From Bog-473 sp963807775 (GTDB lineage: Bacteria > Actinomycetota > Acidimicrobiia > Acidimicrobiales > RAAP-2): a stretch of DNA of 64,000 nucleotides. The notes below the pieces were generated by a model. That model searched no databases, had not been told where the DNA came from, and was given only the letters and a program-made list of their open reading frames with translations. Below are positions 18,997-26,174 of the stretch, piece after piece (the first letter of the stretch is position 1; each line of letters starts with the position of its first letter). The stretch is taken from assembly GCA_963807775.1 (NCBI GenBank), contig CAWECY010000010.1, positions 434,001 to 498,000 of the forward strand, read 5' to 3'. Position numbers and translations under genes: made by a program.

Positions 18997-19860
18997 GCCG
19001 GCCCGCTCGGGCCGGCAAGCGGGGCGAACGGGAGCGTCCGAGCGCCGATTCGCCGCCGCCGCCGTATCAGCGCCAGCGCCAGCGTCCACGCCCGGCCGTC
19101 GCTCAGCGAGCTCGGGGGTGACCAGGTCGAGGGGCGTCGGGCCGTGCTCGAGCTGCTCACGGTCGGGCGACGCACCGTGCGCCGCATCCTGGTGGCCGAG
19201 GACCAGGACCCCTCACCCCAGCTGGACCGCATCGAGGAACTGGCAGCCCGTATGCGCGTCCCCGTCGAGACCGTGCCGCGGGCCCGCCTCGACGGGCAGG
19301 CGCGCACGGAGGCACCGCAGGGGGTCCTGGCCCTGGCCCGGCCGCTTGACCCCGTGTCGCTCGAAGACCTGTGCTGGGGGTCGTCGTCGGGCACCCAGCC
19401 GTTCTTGTTGGTAGCGGCCGGTATCACCGATCCGCGGAACCTGGGCGCCCTGCTCCGTAGCGCCGAATGCGCAGGGGTGACCGGTGTCGTGCTGCCCCGC
19501 CATCGCTCCGCCCGGCTGTCGCCCACCGTGGCCAAGACGGCCGCCGGCGCGATCGAGCACCTGCCGTTCGCCGCCGTCGGCGGCATCCCGACGGCGCTCA
19601 GCAACCTGCGCGACCTCGGCGTGTGGTCGATCGGGCTGGCCGGCGAGGCCGACCAGTCCCTCTACGACCTGCCGCTCGGGGAGGGTCCGGTGGCGCTGGT
19701 GGTGGGCAGCGAGGAAAAGGGGCTGGCGCCTCTCGTGCGCAAGCGTTGCGACGCCGTGGCCGCCATCCCCCAGCACGGCGCGCTGCCGTCGCTCAATGTC
19801 GGCGTGGCCGGGGCCGTGGCCTGCTTCGAGGTGGCGCGGCAGCGAGCGGCCCGCTCCTGA
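18993..19860 (+). CDS. rlmB: 23S rRNA 2'-O-methyltransferase, TrmH/RlmB family (one frame break)
   Basis: SPOUT-class methyltransferase that modifies rRNA (or tRNA) ribose. A basic N-terminal arm (MSRPARAGKRGERERP) begins at GTG 18993. An apparent extra base between about 19075 and 19116, probably in the GGGGG run, shifts the frame to GGDQVEGRRAVLELL. The SpoU substrate-binding and methylase motifs follow: LLVAAGITDPRNLGALLRSA, VVLPRHRSARLSPTVAKTAAG, ALVVGSEEKGLAP and IPQHGALPSLNVGVAGAVA (knot). Corrected length 288 aa. The exact nucleotide target cannot be told from sequence. Confidence 0.85.
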
Positions 19861-19981
19861 CGCTCTACCGTCAGCCGCTGTGGTGGTGGGCGAAGGGAAC
19901 ACCCCCCCTCTCCCCCGGGGTACCACCCTTGCGGCGGTAGCGGCGGGGTGCTGGTCATCGTCGCCTCACGTTACCGCGGGG

Positions 19982-20401
19982 TCACGCCGTCGCCGGTGCC
20001 ACCTCGGAAGTGCAGAAGGCGCAGCGGCGTGCCTCGACCGGGATGTCGCTCAGGCACTCGGGACACGGGCGTGTCGCGGGCTTGGGTTCATCGGTGGGCA
20101 GTACGTTCAGGCGCCGCATGAGCGCGGTCAGCGGGACGACGACGGCAAAGAAGACGACGGTGGCGACGATGAGGAACGAGAGCAGCGCGTCCACGAACGA
20201 CCCGTACGTGAACTTCGAGTGGTTGACCGTGAAGTAGAGACCCTGGAACGACGGCTTGCCGAAGATGGCGGCGATCAGCGGTGTGATCAGATCGGTCACG
20301 AAGGCGGTGATGACCGCGGTGAATGCCACACCGACGACCACGGCCACCGCCAGGTCGACCACGTTGCCACGCAGGACGAACTTCTTGAAATCGCTCAGCA
20401 C
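19982..20401 (-). CDS. mscL: Large-conductance mechanosensitive channel with zinc-ribbon tail
   Basis: MscL opens under membrane tension to release solutes on osmotic downshock. The 139-aa protein begins MLSDFKKFVLRGNVVDLAVAVVVG (N-terminal helix and TM1), has the periplasmic loop and TM2 (LLSFLIVATVVFFAVVVPL). Instead of the usual charged C-terminal bundle alone it ends in a CPECLSDIPVEARRCAFC zinc ribbon with two CxxC pairs, a cytoplasmic addition found in some Actinobacteria. It fits with the compatible-solute genes ots and gpgS a few kilobases away. The 121 bases to rlmB contain a C-run followed by a G-run near 19902-19920. Confidence 0.92.
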   Translation of the reverse strand: MLSDFKKFVLRGNVVDLAVAVVVGVAFTAVITAFVTDLITPLIAAIFGKPSFQGLYFTVNHSKFTYGSFVDALLSFLIVATVVFFAVVVPLTALMRRLNVLPTDEPKPATRPCPECLSDIPVEARRCAFCTSEVAPATA

Positions 20402-20451
20402 CGGTTTCCTTTCTCCGAGACCGTCGGCTCAGCCCGCCGGCGCCGCTGTCG

Positions 20452-20524
20452 AGCCCGAGGCAGGAATCGAACCCGCGACATCTTCATTACAAGTGAAGTG
20501 CTCTACCAACTGAGCTACTCGGGC
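20452..20524 (-). tRNA. tRNA-Thr(UGU)
   Basis: On the minus strand the 73-base RNA folds as a standard cloverleaf: acceptor GCCCGAG pairs with CTCGGGC, D-arm AGCTCAGTTGGTAGAGC, anticodon arm CTTCA-CTTGTAA-TGAAG with UGU in the loop, and T-arm GCGGGTTCGATTCCTGC. UGU reads ACA/ACG threonine codons. No CCA is encoded next to the discriminator base. Confidence 0.95.
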
Positions 20525-20622
20525 GTTACCCCACACTACCGTCCGCACCTGCGTACCCTTGGTCCCACCAGCGCAAAGGCTTGCAACTGGACGGGTCGCA
20601 CGGCAGGCTGGACACCTAATGG

Positions 20623-21246
20623 ATGACGACCGGCCGCCGGCGGGAGCGCCCGCCTCGTTCTCGGTTGGGCGCGCCGCGGTCGGTCCTGGTCCTGTTCGTG
20701 GTGGCCGTCGTCGTGCTGGTGGACGTGGGCACGCGAGAAAGCGTGAGTGGCGTACCGAGCACGGCCGCCGTCACCACCACGACCACGACGGCCCATCCGG
20801 GCGGCTCGACCACGACTACCAAGGCCGGCTCGCCGACCACGACCACGACCACGACCACGACGACCAAGTCGAAGGGCAAGGAGCACAAGGGCGCGACCAC
20901 CACCACGACCACCGCGCCGCACAGCTCGGTCAGTGTCGTCGTGGCCAACGCCACGAGCACCAACGGCCTGGCTGCGCACTTCTCGACCGTCATCGGCGCC
21001 GGCGGGTGGAGCATGGGGACCCCGATCGACGCCAACACGACCGAGGCCACCTCGGCCGTGTACTACGCCACGGGCGAGCAGGAGGCGGCCGCTTCCATCG
21101 CCACCACCATCGGCGTGAAGCCGACACAGGTGCTGCCGATCACCAGCGCCACGCCGGTCACCTACCCGCCCGGCACCGACGTGGTGGTGGTCATCGGCGA
21201 GGACCTGGCCAGCACGGGCAGCACGGGCAACACGGCCAACACCTGA
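20623..21246 (+). CDS. Membrane-anchored LytR_C-domain protein with Thr-rich spacer
   Basis: 207 aa. After a basic start a single membrane helix (SVLVLFVVAVVVLVDVG, about residues 20-36) is followed by Thr-rich spacers (runs of six to ten Thr, encoded by ACC/ACG repeats at about 20770-20920) and a C-terminal LytR_C domain: SVSVVVANATSTNGLAAHF, ATSAVYYATGEQEAAASIA, PPGTDVVVVIGEDLA. Such domains lie outside the membrane and are thought to bind the envelope, often with LytR-CpsA-Psr enzymes; no such enzyme is adjacent. An alternative start is ATG 20619, but it is in another frame, so 20623 is used. Confidence 0.8.
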   Translation: MTTGRRRERPPRSRLGAPRSVLVLFVVAVVVLVDVGTRESVSGVPSTAAVTTTTTTAHPGGSTTTTKAGSPTTTTTTTTTTKSKGKEHKGATTTTTTAPHSSVSVVVANATSTNGLAAHFSTVIGAGGWSMGTPIDANTTEATSAVYYATGEQEAAASIATTIGVKPTQVLPITSATPVTYPPGTDVVVVIGEDLASTGSTGNTANT

Positions 21247-21265
21247 GCCGACCGGGGACCTGACC

Positions 21266-22081
21266 TTGGCCCTGCCGGCGCCCCTCCAGCCGCTGGCCGC
21301 CGAGCCCGGCCACAGCGCGCTGTTCCTCGATTTCGACGGCACCCTCTCCGCCATCGTCGACGACCCCGTCGGCGCCCGCGCCCTGCCCGGGGTGCCGGAC
21401 CTGTTGGCCGATCTGGCGACGCACCTGGCGCTGGTGGCGGTGATCTCGGGCCGTCCGACCGCCTTCCTGCGCCAAGTCCTGGGCGATCCGGCGGGCGTCG
21501 AACTGGTCGGCCTTTACGGGCTCGAGCGCGCCCTGGGTGCCTCGGGCGAGGCGCATCACTGGGCCGGCCTCATCGATGAGGTCGTGGCCGAGGCGCAGGC
21601 CGGCGCCCCGGCCGGCGTCTACGTCGAGCCCAAGGGGCTGACCGTCACGCTGCACTGGCGCCACGCCCCAGACGAGCGGCCGTGGGTGAGCGAGTTCGCC
21701 GAGCGCCAGCGCACGAGCCGCGGCCTGCTCGTGCACCCCGGCCGCATGGAGCTCGAGCTGCGCCCGCCGATCGAGGTGGACAAGGGCACCGTCATCCGCG
21801 GCCTGGCGGCGCAGCGCGCACCAGGCCAGCTGCACCAGGTGGCCGCGTTCGGCGACGACATGGGCGACTTGCCCGCCTTCGTCGCCGTGGGCGAGCTGGG
21901 CACGCCGGCCCATCCGGTCGCGGCCGTCCGGGTGGCCGCCGTCGACGCCGAGAGCCCGCCCGTCGTGGCCGAACGGGCCGACCTCACCGTGGCCGGTGCC
22001 GCCGGTGCCGTGGCCCTGCTACACGACCTGGCCGCCGCCCTCGCGGACCGGGCCCCGGCCCCGGCCGACCCCCAGCCCTAG
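21266..22081 (+). CDS. otsB: Trehalose-6-phosphate phosphatase
   Basis: HAD-superfamily enzyme that removes phosphate from trehalose-6-phosphate. ALFLDFDGTLSAIVDDP contains the nucleophile DxDGT; VAVISGRPTAFL is the second motif; MELELRPPIEVDKGTVI and AAFGDDMGDLPAF carry the lysine and the metal-binding aspartates. 271 aa from TTG 21266. It converges on otsA, which is unusual since the two are often co-directional. otsB follows the LytR_C gene by 19 bases. Confidence 0.88.
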   Translation: MALPAPLQPLAAEPGHSALFLDFDGTLSAIVDDPVGARALPGVPDLLADLATHLALVAVISGRPTAFLRQVLGDPAGVELVGLYGLERALGASGEAHHWAGLIDEVVAEAQAGAPAGVYVEPKGLTVTLHWRHAPDERPWVSEFAERQRTSRGLLVHPGRMELELRPPIEVDKGTVIRGLAAQRAPGQLHQVAAFGDDMGDLPAFVAVGELGTPAHPVAAVRVAAVDAESPPVVAERADLTVAGAAGAVALLHDLAAALADRAPAPADPQP

Positions 22082-22108
22082 CTGTAGCCCCTGGCCCAGC
22101 GCTAGCCC

Positions 22109-23494
22109 CTAGACGACGACGCCCGAGGCCGCCGCCAGCTGGTCGGCCCACCAGTCGGCGGCCGTCCGCCCGCGCACCGACGCCCGCAACGATGCCGCCC
22201 GCCGCGCCCGCTCGCCCCCGTCCATGGTCAGCGCCCGCTGCAGCGCCTCGGCCGTACCCACCACGTCGAAGGGGTTGACCCCGATCGCACCGGCGCCCGA
22301 CAGCTCCTCCCACGCCCCCGCCTCCTTCGACAGCACGAGCACGCCGTCGGCGCCGTTGAGCAACGGCCCCTCCTTGGCCACGAGGTTGAGCCCGTCGCGC
22401 ACCGGGTTGACCAGCAGCACGTCGTAGGACGACAGAGCGGCCAGCGACCGGGCCCGGTCGTCCTCGACCAGCAGCACGACCGGCGTCCACGCCCCCGAGC
22501 CGAACCCACGGTTGATCCGCTCGGCCGTGTGCTCGACGTCGGCCCCGTAGGCGAGATACTCGGCCAGCCCTTGCCGGCTCGGATACGCCAGCGCCACGTG
22601 CACCACCTCGCCCCGCCACTCGGGGTGCGCCACCAACAGCTCCTCGAAGGCCAGCATGCCGCGCACGATGTTCTTGGACGGCTCCAGCCGGTCCGAGCGC
22701 ACGATGGTCCGCCGCCCGCCCACCAACGATCGCAGCGCCACCCCCGCCGCCGCGCACGCGCCCGACGACGCCTCCTCCTCGAGCACGCCGGCGTCGGGCC
22801 CGAGCGGCGCCACGAACGTCGGCGGCACGTCACCGCGCCCCGCCGCGGCGTAGCACCCCACGAAGTCGGCCTCCCACGCATGGCAGTGGAACCCGCAGGC
22901 GCCGTAGCCGGCCATGCCGTCGAGCAGCTCGGCCGCCACGTCGTCGGGCAGCACGCCGAGCACGGCGGCGTCGGCGAACGGGGTGTGCAAGAAGTGCACG
23001 GTGCGCAGGTCGGGCCGCCGCTCGGCCAGCATCCGCCCGAGCAGAGAGAAGTGGTAGTCCTGCACGAACACGGCCGCCCCGTGGTCGGCCTGCTCGGCCA
23101 CGGCGTCGGCCATGGCGCGGTTGTAGGTCCGGTAGCCCTCCCAGGCGGCCCGCCAGTGCCGGTCGAACCGGGGCCGATGCGGCAGGTCCCACATGTGGTG
23201 ATGGCAGTACCACAGGGTCGTGTTGGACACGACGTCGTAGGCCTGGCGGTAGGTGTCGTCGTCGACCACGACCGGGACCAGGTCGAGCCCGTCCTCGTGC
23301 ATGCGGCCCTGGGCCACCGCCTCGCGGTCCGCCGCCCCCATCGTCATCGAGGCCCACGTCGTGCCGCTCCCGGCCAGGATCCGGTGCAGCGACGAGGCCA
23401 GGCCGCCGCCGGCCGGCACCGGCATCAGCGCGCCGTCGGGACCCGAGCGGAAGGTGAGGGGGCCGCGGTTGGAGACGACGACGGTCTTGCTCAC
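22109..23494 (-). CDS. otsA: Trehalose-6-phosphate synthase
   Basis: GT20 glycosyltransferase that joins UDP- or ADP-glucose and glucose-6-phosphate. Starts VSKTVVVSNRGPLTFR at GTG 23494 (upstream sequence in this frame is not family-like). Motifs: AAVFVQDYHFSLLG, VHFLHTPFAD, TIVRSDRLEPSKNIVRG, VVHVALAYPSRQG, and the donor-binding VLLVNPVRDGLNLVAKEGPLL (seen as NPVRDGLNLVAKE). About 461 aa. It overlaps the gpgS stop by four bases, so gpgS-otsA form an operon linking glucosylglycerate and trehalose synthesis. Confidence 0.88.
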   Translation of the reverse strand: MSKTVVVSNRGPLTFRSGPDGALMPVPAGGGLASSLHRILAGSGTTWASMTMGAADREAVAQGRMHEDGLDLVPVVVDDDTYRQAYDVVSNTTLWYCHHHMWDLPHRPRFDRHWRAAWEGYRTYNRAMADAVAEQADHGAAVFVQDYHFSLLGRMLAERRPDLRTVHFLHTPFADAAVLGVLPDDVAAELLDGMAGYGACGFHCHAWEADFVGCYAAAGRGDVPPTFVAPLGPDAGVLEEEASSGACAAAGVALRSLVGGRRTIVRSDRLEPSKNIVRGMLAFEELLVAHPEWRGEVVHVALAYPSRQGLAEYLAYGADVEHTAERINRGFGSGAWTPVVLLVEDDRARSLAALSSYDVLLVNPVRDGLNLVAKEGPLLNGADGVLVLSKEAGAWEELSGAGAIGVNPFDVVGTAEALQRALTMDGGERARRAASLRASVRGRTAADWWADQLAAASGVVV

Positions 23495-24285
23495 GGGCGG
23501 CGCGGCAGCGTCGGCGGCGTGACGCGCTCGAGCGCGGCCCGCAGCACGTCGACCGCCTGCGGGCGCAGCTCGTGCAGGGGGCGGTTGCGGTGGATGCGCT
23601 CGCCGAGATCCACCTGGGCCAGGCGGTCGGCGCCGAGCGTCTGCGCCACGTCGATGAGGAGGCCGAGCTCGACCCCGTAGCCACCGGCGAAGCCGAACTT
23701 CTCGAAGACCCAACGGTGCGCCGCCGTCTCGCCGGCCAGCGGCTGGCGCACCCAGGACAGCTCGGGGAAGAGCAGCTCGAGCACGGGCCGGGCCACCAGC
23801 TCGGTCACCCGCCCGCCGCCGGTCGGTTCGCCGTGCAGCGGCCGGGTGTAGAAGCCCTTCACGAGTGCCACCTGCTCGGTGGTGAGGAGCGGCCCCAGCA
23901 GGCCGGTGACGAAGGCCGGGGTGGTGTTGGCCACGTCGGCGTCCAGGAACACGACGACGTCACCGTCGGCGGCGGCCAGCGCGGCGGCCATGGCCTGGCC
24001 CTTGCCGCCCCCGCCCCCCGGCCCGGCCACCACCCGGGCGCCGGCGCCGTCGGCCTGCTCGGCCGTGTCGTCGCGGGAGCCGTCATCGAGCACGATGACC
24101 TCGTCGACCAGCCCGTTGCCCCCGTGGGCGGCCAGGAAGGGCTGCACGACCGCCCGCACCACCGACCCCACGGTCGAGCCCTCGTCTCGGGCCGGGATGC
24201 AGACCGACACGCTGCGCCCCGTGCGCGCCTTGGCCCCGGCCACCAGGGCCGTGGGGAAATCCCCGTGGTGGTACGTGTGGGGCAC
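23491..24285 (-). CDS. gpgS: Glucosyl-3-phosphoglycerate synthase
   Basis: GT2/GT81-type enzyme that moves glucose to 3-phosphoglycerate, the first step to glucosylglycerate and, in mycobacteria, methylglucose lipopolysaccharides. SVCIPARDEGSTVGSVV, VIVLDDGSRDDTAE, GGGGKGQAMAAALA, VVFLDADVANT, PVLELLFPELSWVRQPLAGE and GGYGVELGLLIDVAQTLG are strongly GpgS-like. 264 aa from GTG 24285. A matching phosphatase is not in the window. Promoter likely in the 50-bp gap it shares with the divergent thrC promoter. Confidence 0.88.
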   Translation of the reverse strand: MPHTYHHGDFPTALVAGAKARTGRSVSVCIPARDEGSTVGSVVRAVVQPFLAAHGGNGLVDEVIVLDDGSRDDTAEQADGAGARVVAGPGGGGGKGQAMAAALAAADGDVVVFLDADVANTTPAFVTGLLGPLLTTEQVALVKGFYTRPLHGEPTGGGRVTELVARPVLELLFPELSWVRQPLAGETAAHRWVFEKFGFAGGYGVELGLLIDVAQTLGADRLAQVDLGERIHRNRPLHELRPQAVDVLRAALERVTPPTLPRRP

Positions 24286-24311
24286 GCCCCAGATTCAAGC
24301 AGCCCGGGGCG

Positions 24312-24342
24312 TTGACCCGACCACCCTGGGGGCGGCTACCAT
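24312..24342 (+). promoter_or_regulatory. Promoter of the thrC riboswitch transcript
   Basis: TTGACC (24312-24317) and TACCAT (24337-24342) are separated by 19 bases. Start of transcription would fall near 24349, directly before the first paired base of the riboswitch at 24351, which supports this reading. Confidence 0.5.
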
Positions 24343-24350
24343 GGTGTCCA

Positions 24351-24448
24351 TCATCCAGAGCGACTGAGGGACGGGCCCGTTGACGTCGCGGCAACCAGTG
24401 CTTCCCTACCGGGGCGCACCTGGTGCCAATGCCCGATCGATGAGGAGG
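24351..24448 (+). ncRNA. SAM riboswitch (SAM-I clan) upstream of thrC
   Basis: The leader contains the conserved core of SAM-I-type riboswitches: AGAG (24357-24360), GAGGGACGGGCCC (24366-24378), GGCAACC (24390-24396), a P3 hairpin and GGTGCCAA (24422-24429). P1 is TCATC (24351-24355) pairing with GATGA (24439-24443). The ribosome-binding site AGGAGG (24443-24448) touches the 3' strand of P1 and lies six bases before the ATG, so SAM binding would likely block translation start. The region after GGTGCCAA is very short, so it may be a SAM-I/IV variant rather than classic SAM-I. A covariance-model search would settle the class. Confidence 0.78.
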
Positions 24449-24454
24449 ACCCCC

Positions 24455-25714
24455 ATGGTCGATTTCGTCACTGGCTTGCGCTGTCGTGAGTGTGCGCGGG
24501 AATTCCCGGCCGAGGCGCTGCACGTCTGCGACTACTGCTTCGGGCCGCTCGAGGTGGCCTACGACTACGAGCGCATCGCCTCGGTGGTCAGCCGGGAGCG
24601 GATCGCCGCCGGGCCGCGCACCATCTGGCGCTACCGCGACCTCTTGCCGGTCGACGACGAGCGGCCGGTCGACCTGGGCGCCGGCTTCACCCCCCTGGTG
24701 CGGGCGGAGCGCCTGGCCGCCGAGCTCGGGCTGGGCGAACTGTGGATCAAGGACGACACGGCCAACCCGACCGGCTCGTTCAAGGACCGCGTCGTCTCGG
24801 TCGCCCTGACCAAGGCGCGCCAGCTCGGCTTCAAGGTGGCCGCCTGCGCCTCGACCGGCAACCTGGCCAACTCGGTGGCCGCCCACGCCGCCCGGGCCGG
24901 CATGGACTCGGTCGTCCTGATCCCGCACGACCTCGAGGCGGCCAAGGTGACCATGACCGCCGTTTACGGCGGCACGGTCATCGCCGTCGAGGGCACCTAC
25001 GACGACGTCAACCGACTGTGCGCCGAGCTGACCAGCGAGCGCCCCGGCTGGGCCTTCGTCAACGTGAACGTGCGCACCTACTACGCCGAGGGCTCCAAGA
25101 CGCTGGCCTTCGAGATCGCCGAGCAGCTGGGCTGGCAGGCGCCCGACCACGTGGTCGTGCCCATCGGCTCGGGCAGCCAGCTGACCAAGGTGGCCAAGGG
25201 CTTCGCCGAGCTGGGCAAGGTCGGCCTGCTGCCCGAGGAGCCCGCCGTGCGGGTGTCGGGTGCCCAGGCCGAGGGGTGCTCGCCCGTCGCCACCGCCTTC
25301 CTGCAGGGCACCGACGCCATCCGGCCGGTCAAGCCCAAGACGATCGCCAAGTCCCTGGCCATCGGCAACCCGGCTGACGGCTGGTACGCGCTCGACGTGA
25401 TGCGCCGCACCGGCGGCGCCTGCGCCGCCGTGACCGACGACGAGGTGGTCGAGGCCATCGGGCTGCTGGCTCGCACCGAGGGCATCTTCGCCGAGACCGC
25501 GGGCGGGGTCACCATTGCCACCCTGGGCAAGCTGGCGGCTTCCGGTGCCATCCGGCCCGACGAGAGGGTCGTGGCCCTGGTCACGGGTCACGGCCTGAAG
25601 ACGGTGGAAGCCCTGACCGACTCCCCGCACTCGGGCCCCAGCGCCACCATCGCCCCCACGCTGGCCGCCTTCGAAGCCGCCATCGACTACGAGGAGACGG
25701 AGACCGACCGATGA
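24455..25714 (+). CDS. thrC: Threonine synthase family PLP enzyme
   Basis: Fold-type II PLP enzyme that normally turns O-phosphohomoserine into threonine. An N-terminal zinc ribbon (C10, C13, C25, C28) is followed by LGAGFTPLVRAERLA, DDTANPTGSFKDRVVSVAL (PLP lysine), CASTGNLANSVAAHAARAG (phosphate loop), PIGSGSQLTKVAKG and ETAGGVTIATLGKLA. 419 aa. Start ATG 24455 is set by AGGAGG at the end of a SAM riboswitch. A sulfur-carrier gene overlaps its stop (25711-25714). The riboswitch and the carrier raise the possibility of a role in homocysteine/methionine rather than, or besides, threonine synthesis; the family resemblance is clearly to ThrC. Confidence 0.87.
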   Translation: MVDFVTGLRCRECAREFPAEALHVCDYCFGPLEVAYDYERIASVVSRERIAAGPRTIWRYRDLLPVDDERPVDLGAGFTPLVRAERLAAELGLGELWIKDDTANPTGSFKDRVVSVALTKARQLGFKVAACASTGNLANSVAAHAARAGMDSVVLIPHDLEAAKVTMTAVYGGTVIAVEGTYDDVNRLCAELTSERPGWAFVNVNVRTYYAEGSKTLAFEIAEQLGWQAPDHVVVPIGSGSQLTKVAKGFAELGKVGLLPEEPAVRVSGAQAEGCSPVATAFLQGTDAIRPVKPKTIAKSLAIGNPADGWYALDVMRRTGGACAAVTDDEVVEAIGLLARTEGIFAETAGGVTIATLGKLAASGAIRPDERVVALVTGHGLKTVEALTDSPHSGPSATIAPTLAAFEAAIDYEETETDR

Positions 25715-25986
25715 GCCTTACCGTCCGTATCCCAACCCAGCTGCGCCCCCTGACCGGGGGATCCGGTGAGGTCGAGGTGGAGGGATCCACGGTGGGGGAG
25801 GCGCTCAAGGCGCTCGACGCCGCCCACCCGGGCATGGCCGACCGCCTCTTCGACGAGGCCGGCAACCTGCGCCGGTTCGTGAACGTCTTTCTGGACGACG
25901 AGGACGTCCGTTTCCTCGACGGGCTGGGCACCCCGGTCCCCGCCGGCCAGACGATCTCCATCGTCCCCGCGGTCGCCGGCGGCTGA
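25711..25986 (+). CDS. ThiS/MoaD/CysO-like sulfur carrier protein
   Basis: 91-aa ubiquitin-fold protein ending in Gly-Gly (SIVPAVAGG), the site where an E1-like enzyme forms a thiocarboxylate that donates sulfur. VRIPTQLRPLTGG, VEVEGSTVGEALKALDAAHPG and NVFLDDEDVRFLDGLGTPV fit the MoaD/CysO branch more than ThiS. It overlaps thrC by ATGA, so both respond to the riboswitch. In mycobacteria CysO works with CysM and Mec; neither is adjacent here. The acceptor of its sulfur is open. I recall a similar thrC-ThiS-like-groEL order in Streptomyces, but cannot verify it here. Confidence 0.82.
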   Translation: MSLTVRIPTQLRPLTGGSGEVEVEGSTVGEALKALDAAHPGMADRLFDEAGNLRRFVNVFLDDEDVRFLDGLGTPVPAGQTISIVPAVAGG

Positions 25987-26174
25987 GTCCGAGTGTCCGC
26001 GTGGGTCTCTGGCTGAACGCCTGAGTCCGGCGGAGCCTGGAGGAGGGAGCAGTCGGGGCCAGTGACACGGTTTGTTTCGTGGACCGGGCGACACCGGCCT
26101 GGCCAAAGGGCGCGAAAGGACCAGTGCCGATCTCCCGGATTGTGTTGGCCTGCCCGCTGGTCCGTGTCCGGCGC

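Noticed and set aside
19902..19920. C-run/G-run near the end of rlmB as a terminator
   Set aside because: The possible stem is short and no U-tract follows.
20770..20920. ACC/ACG repeats as a separate microsatellite feature
   Set aside because: They encode the Thr-rich spacer of the LytR_C protein in frame.
24341..24367. Possible leader peptide MVSIIQSD before thrC
   Set aside because: It overlaps the 5' strand of the riboswitch P1 and core, has no ribosome-binding site, and the RNA structure explains the bases better.
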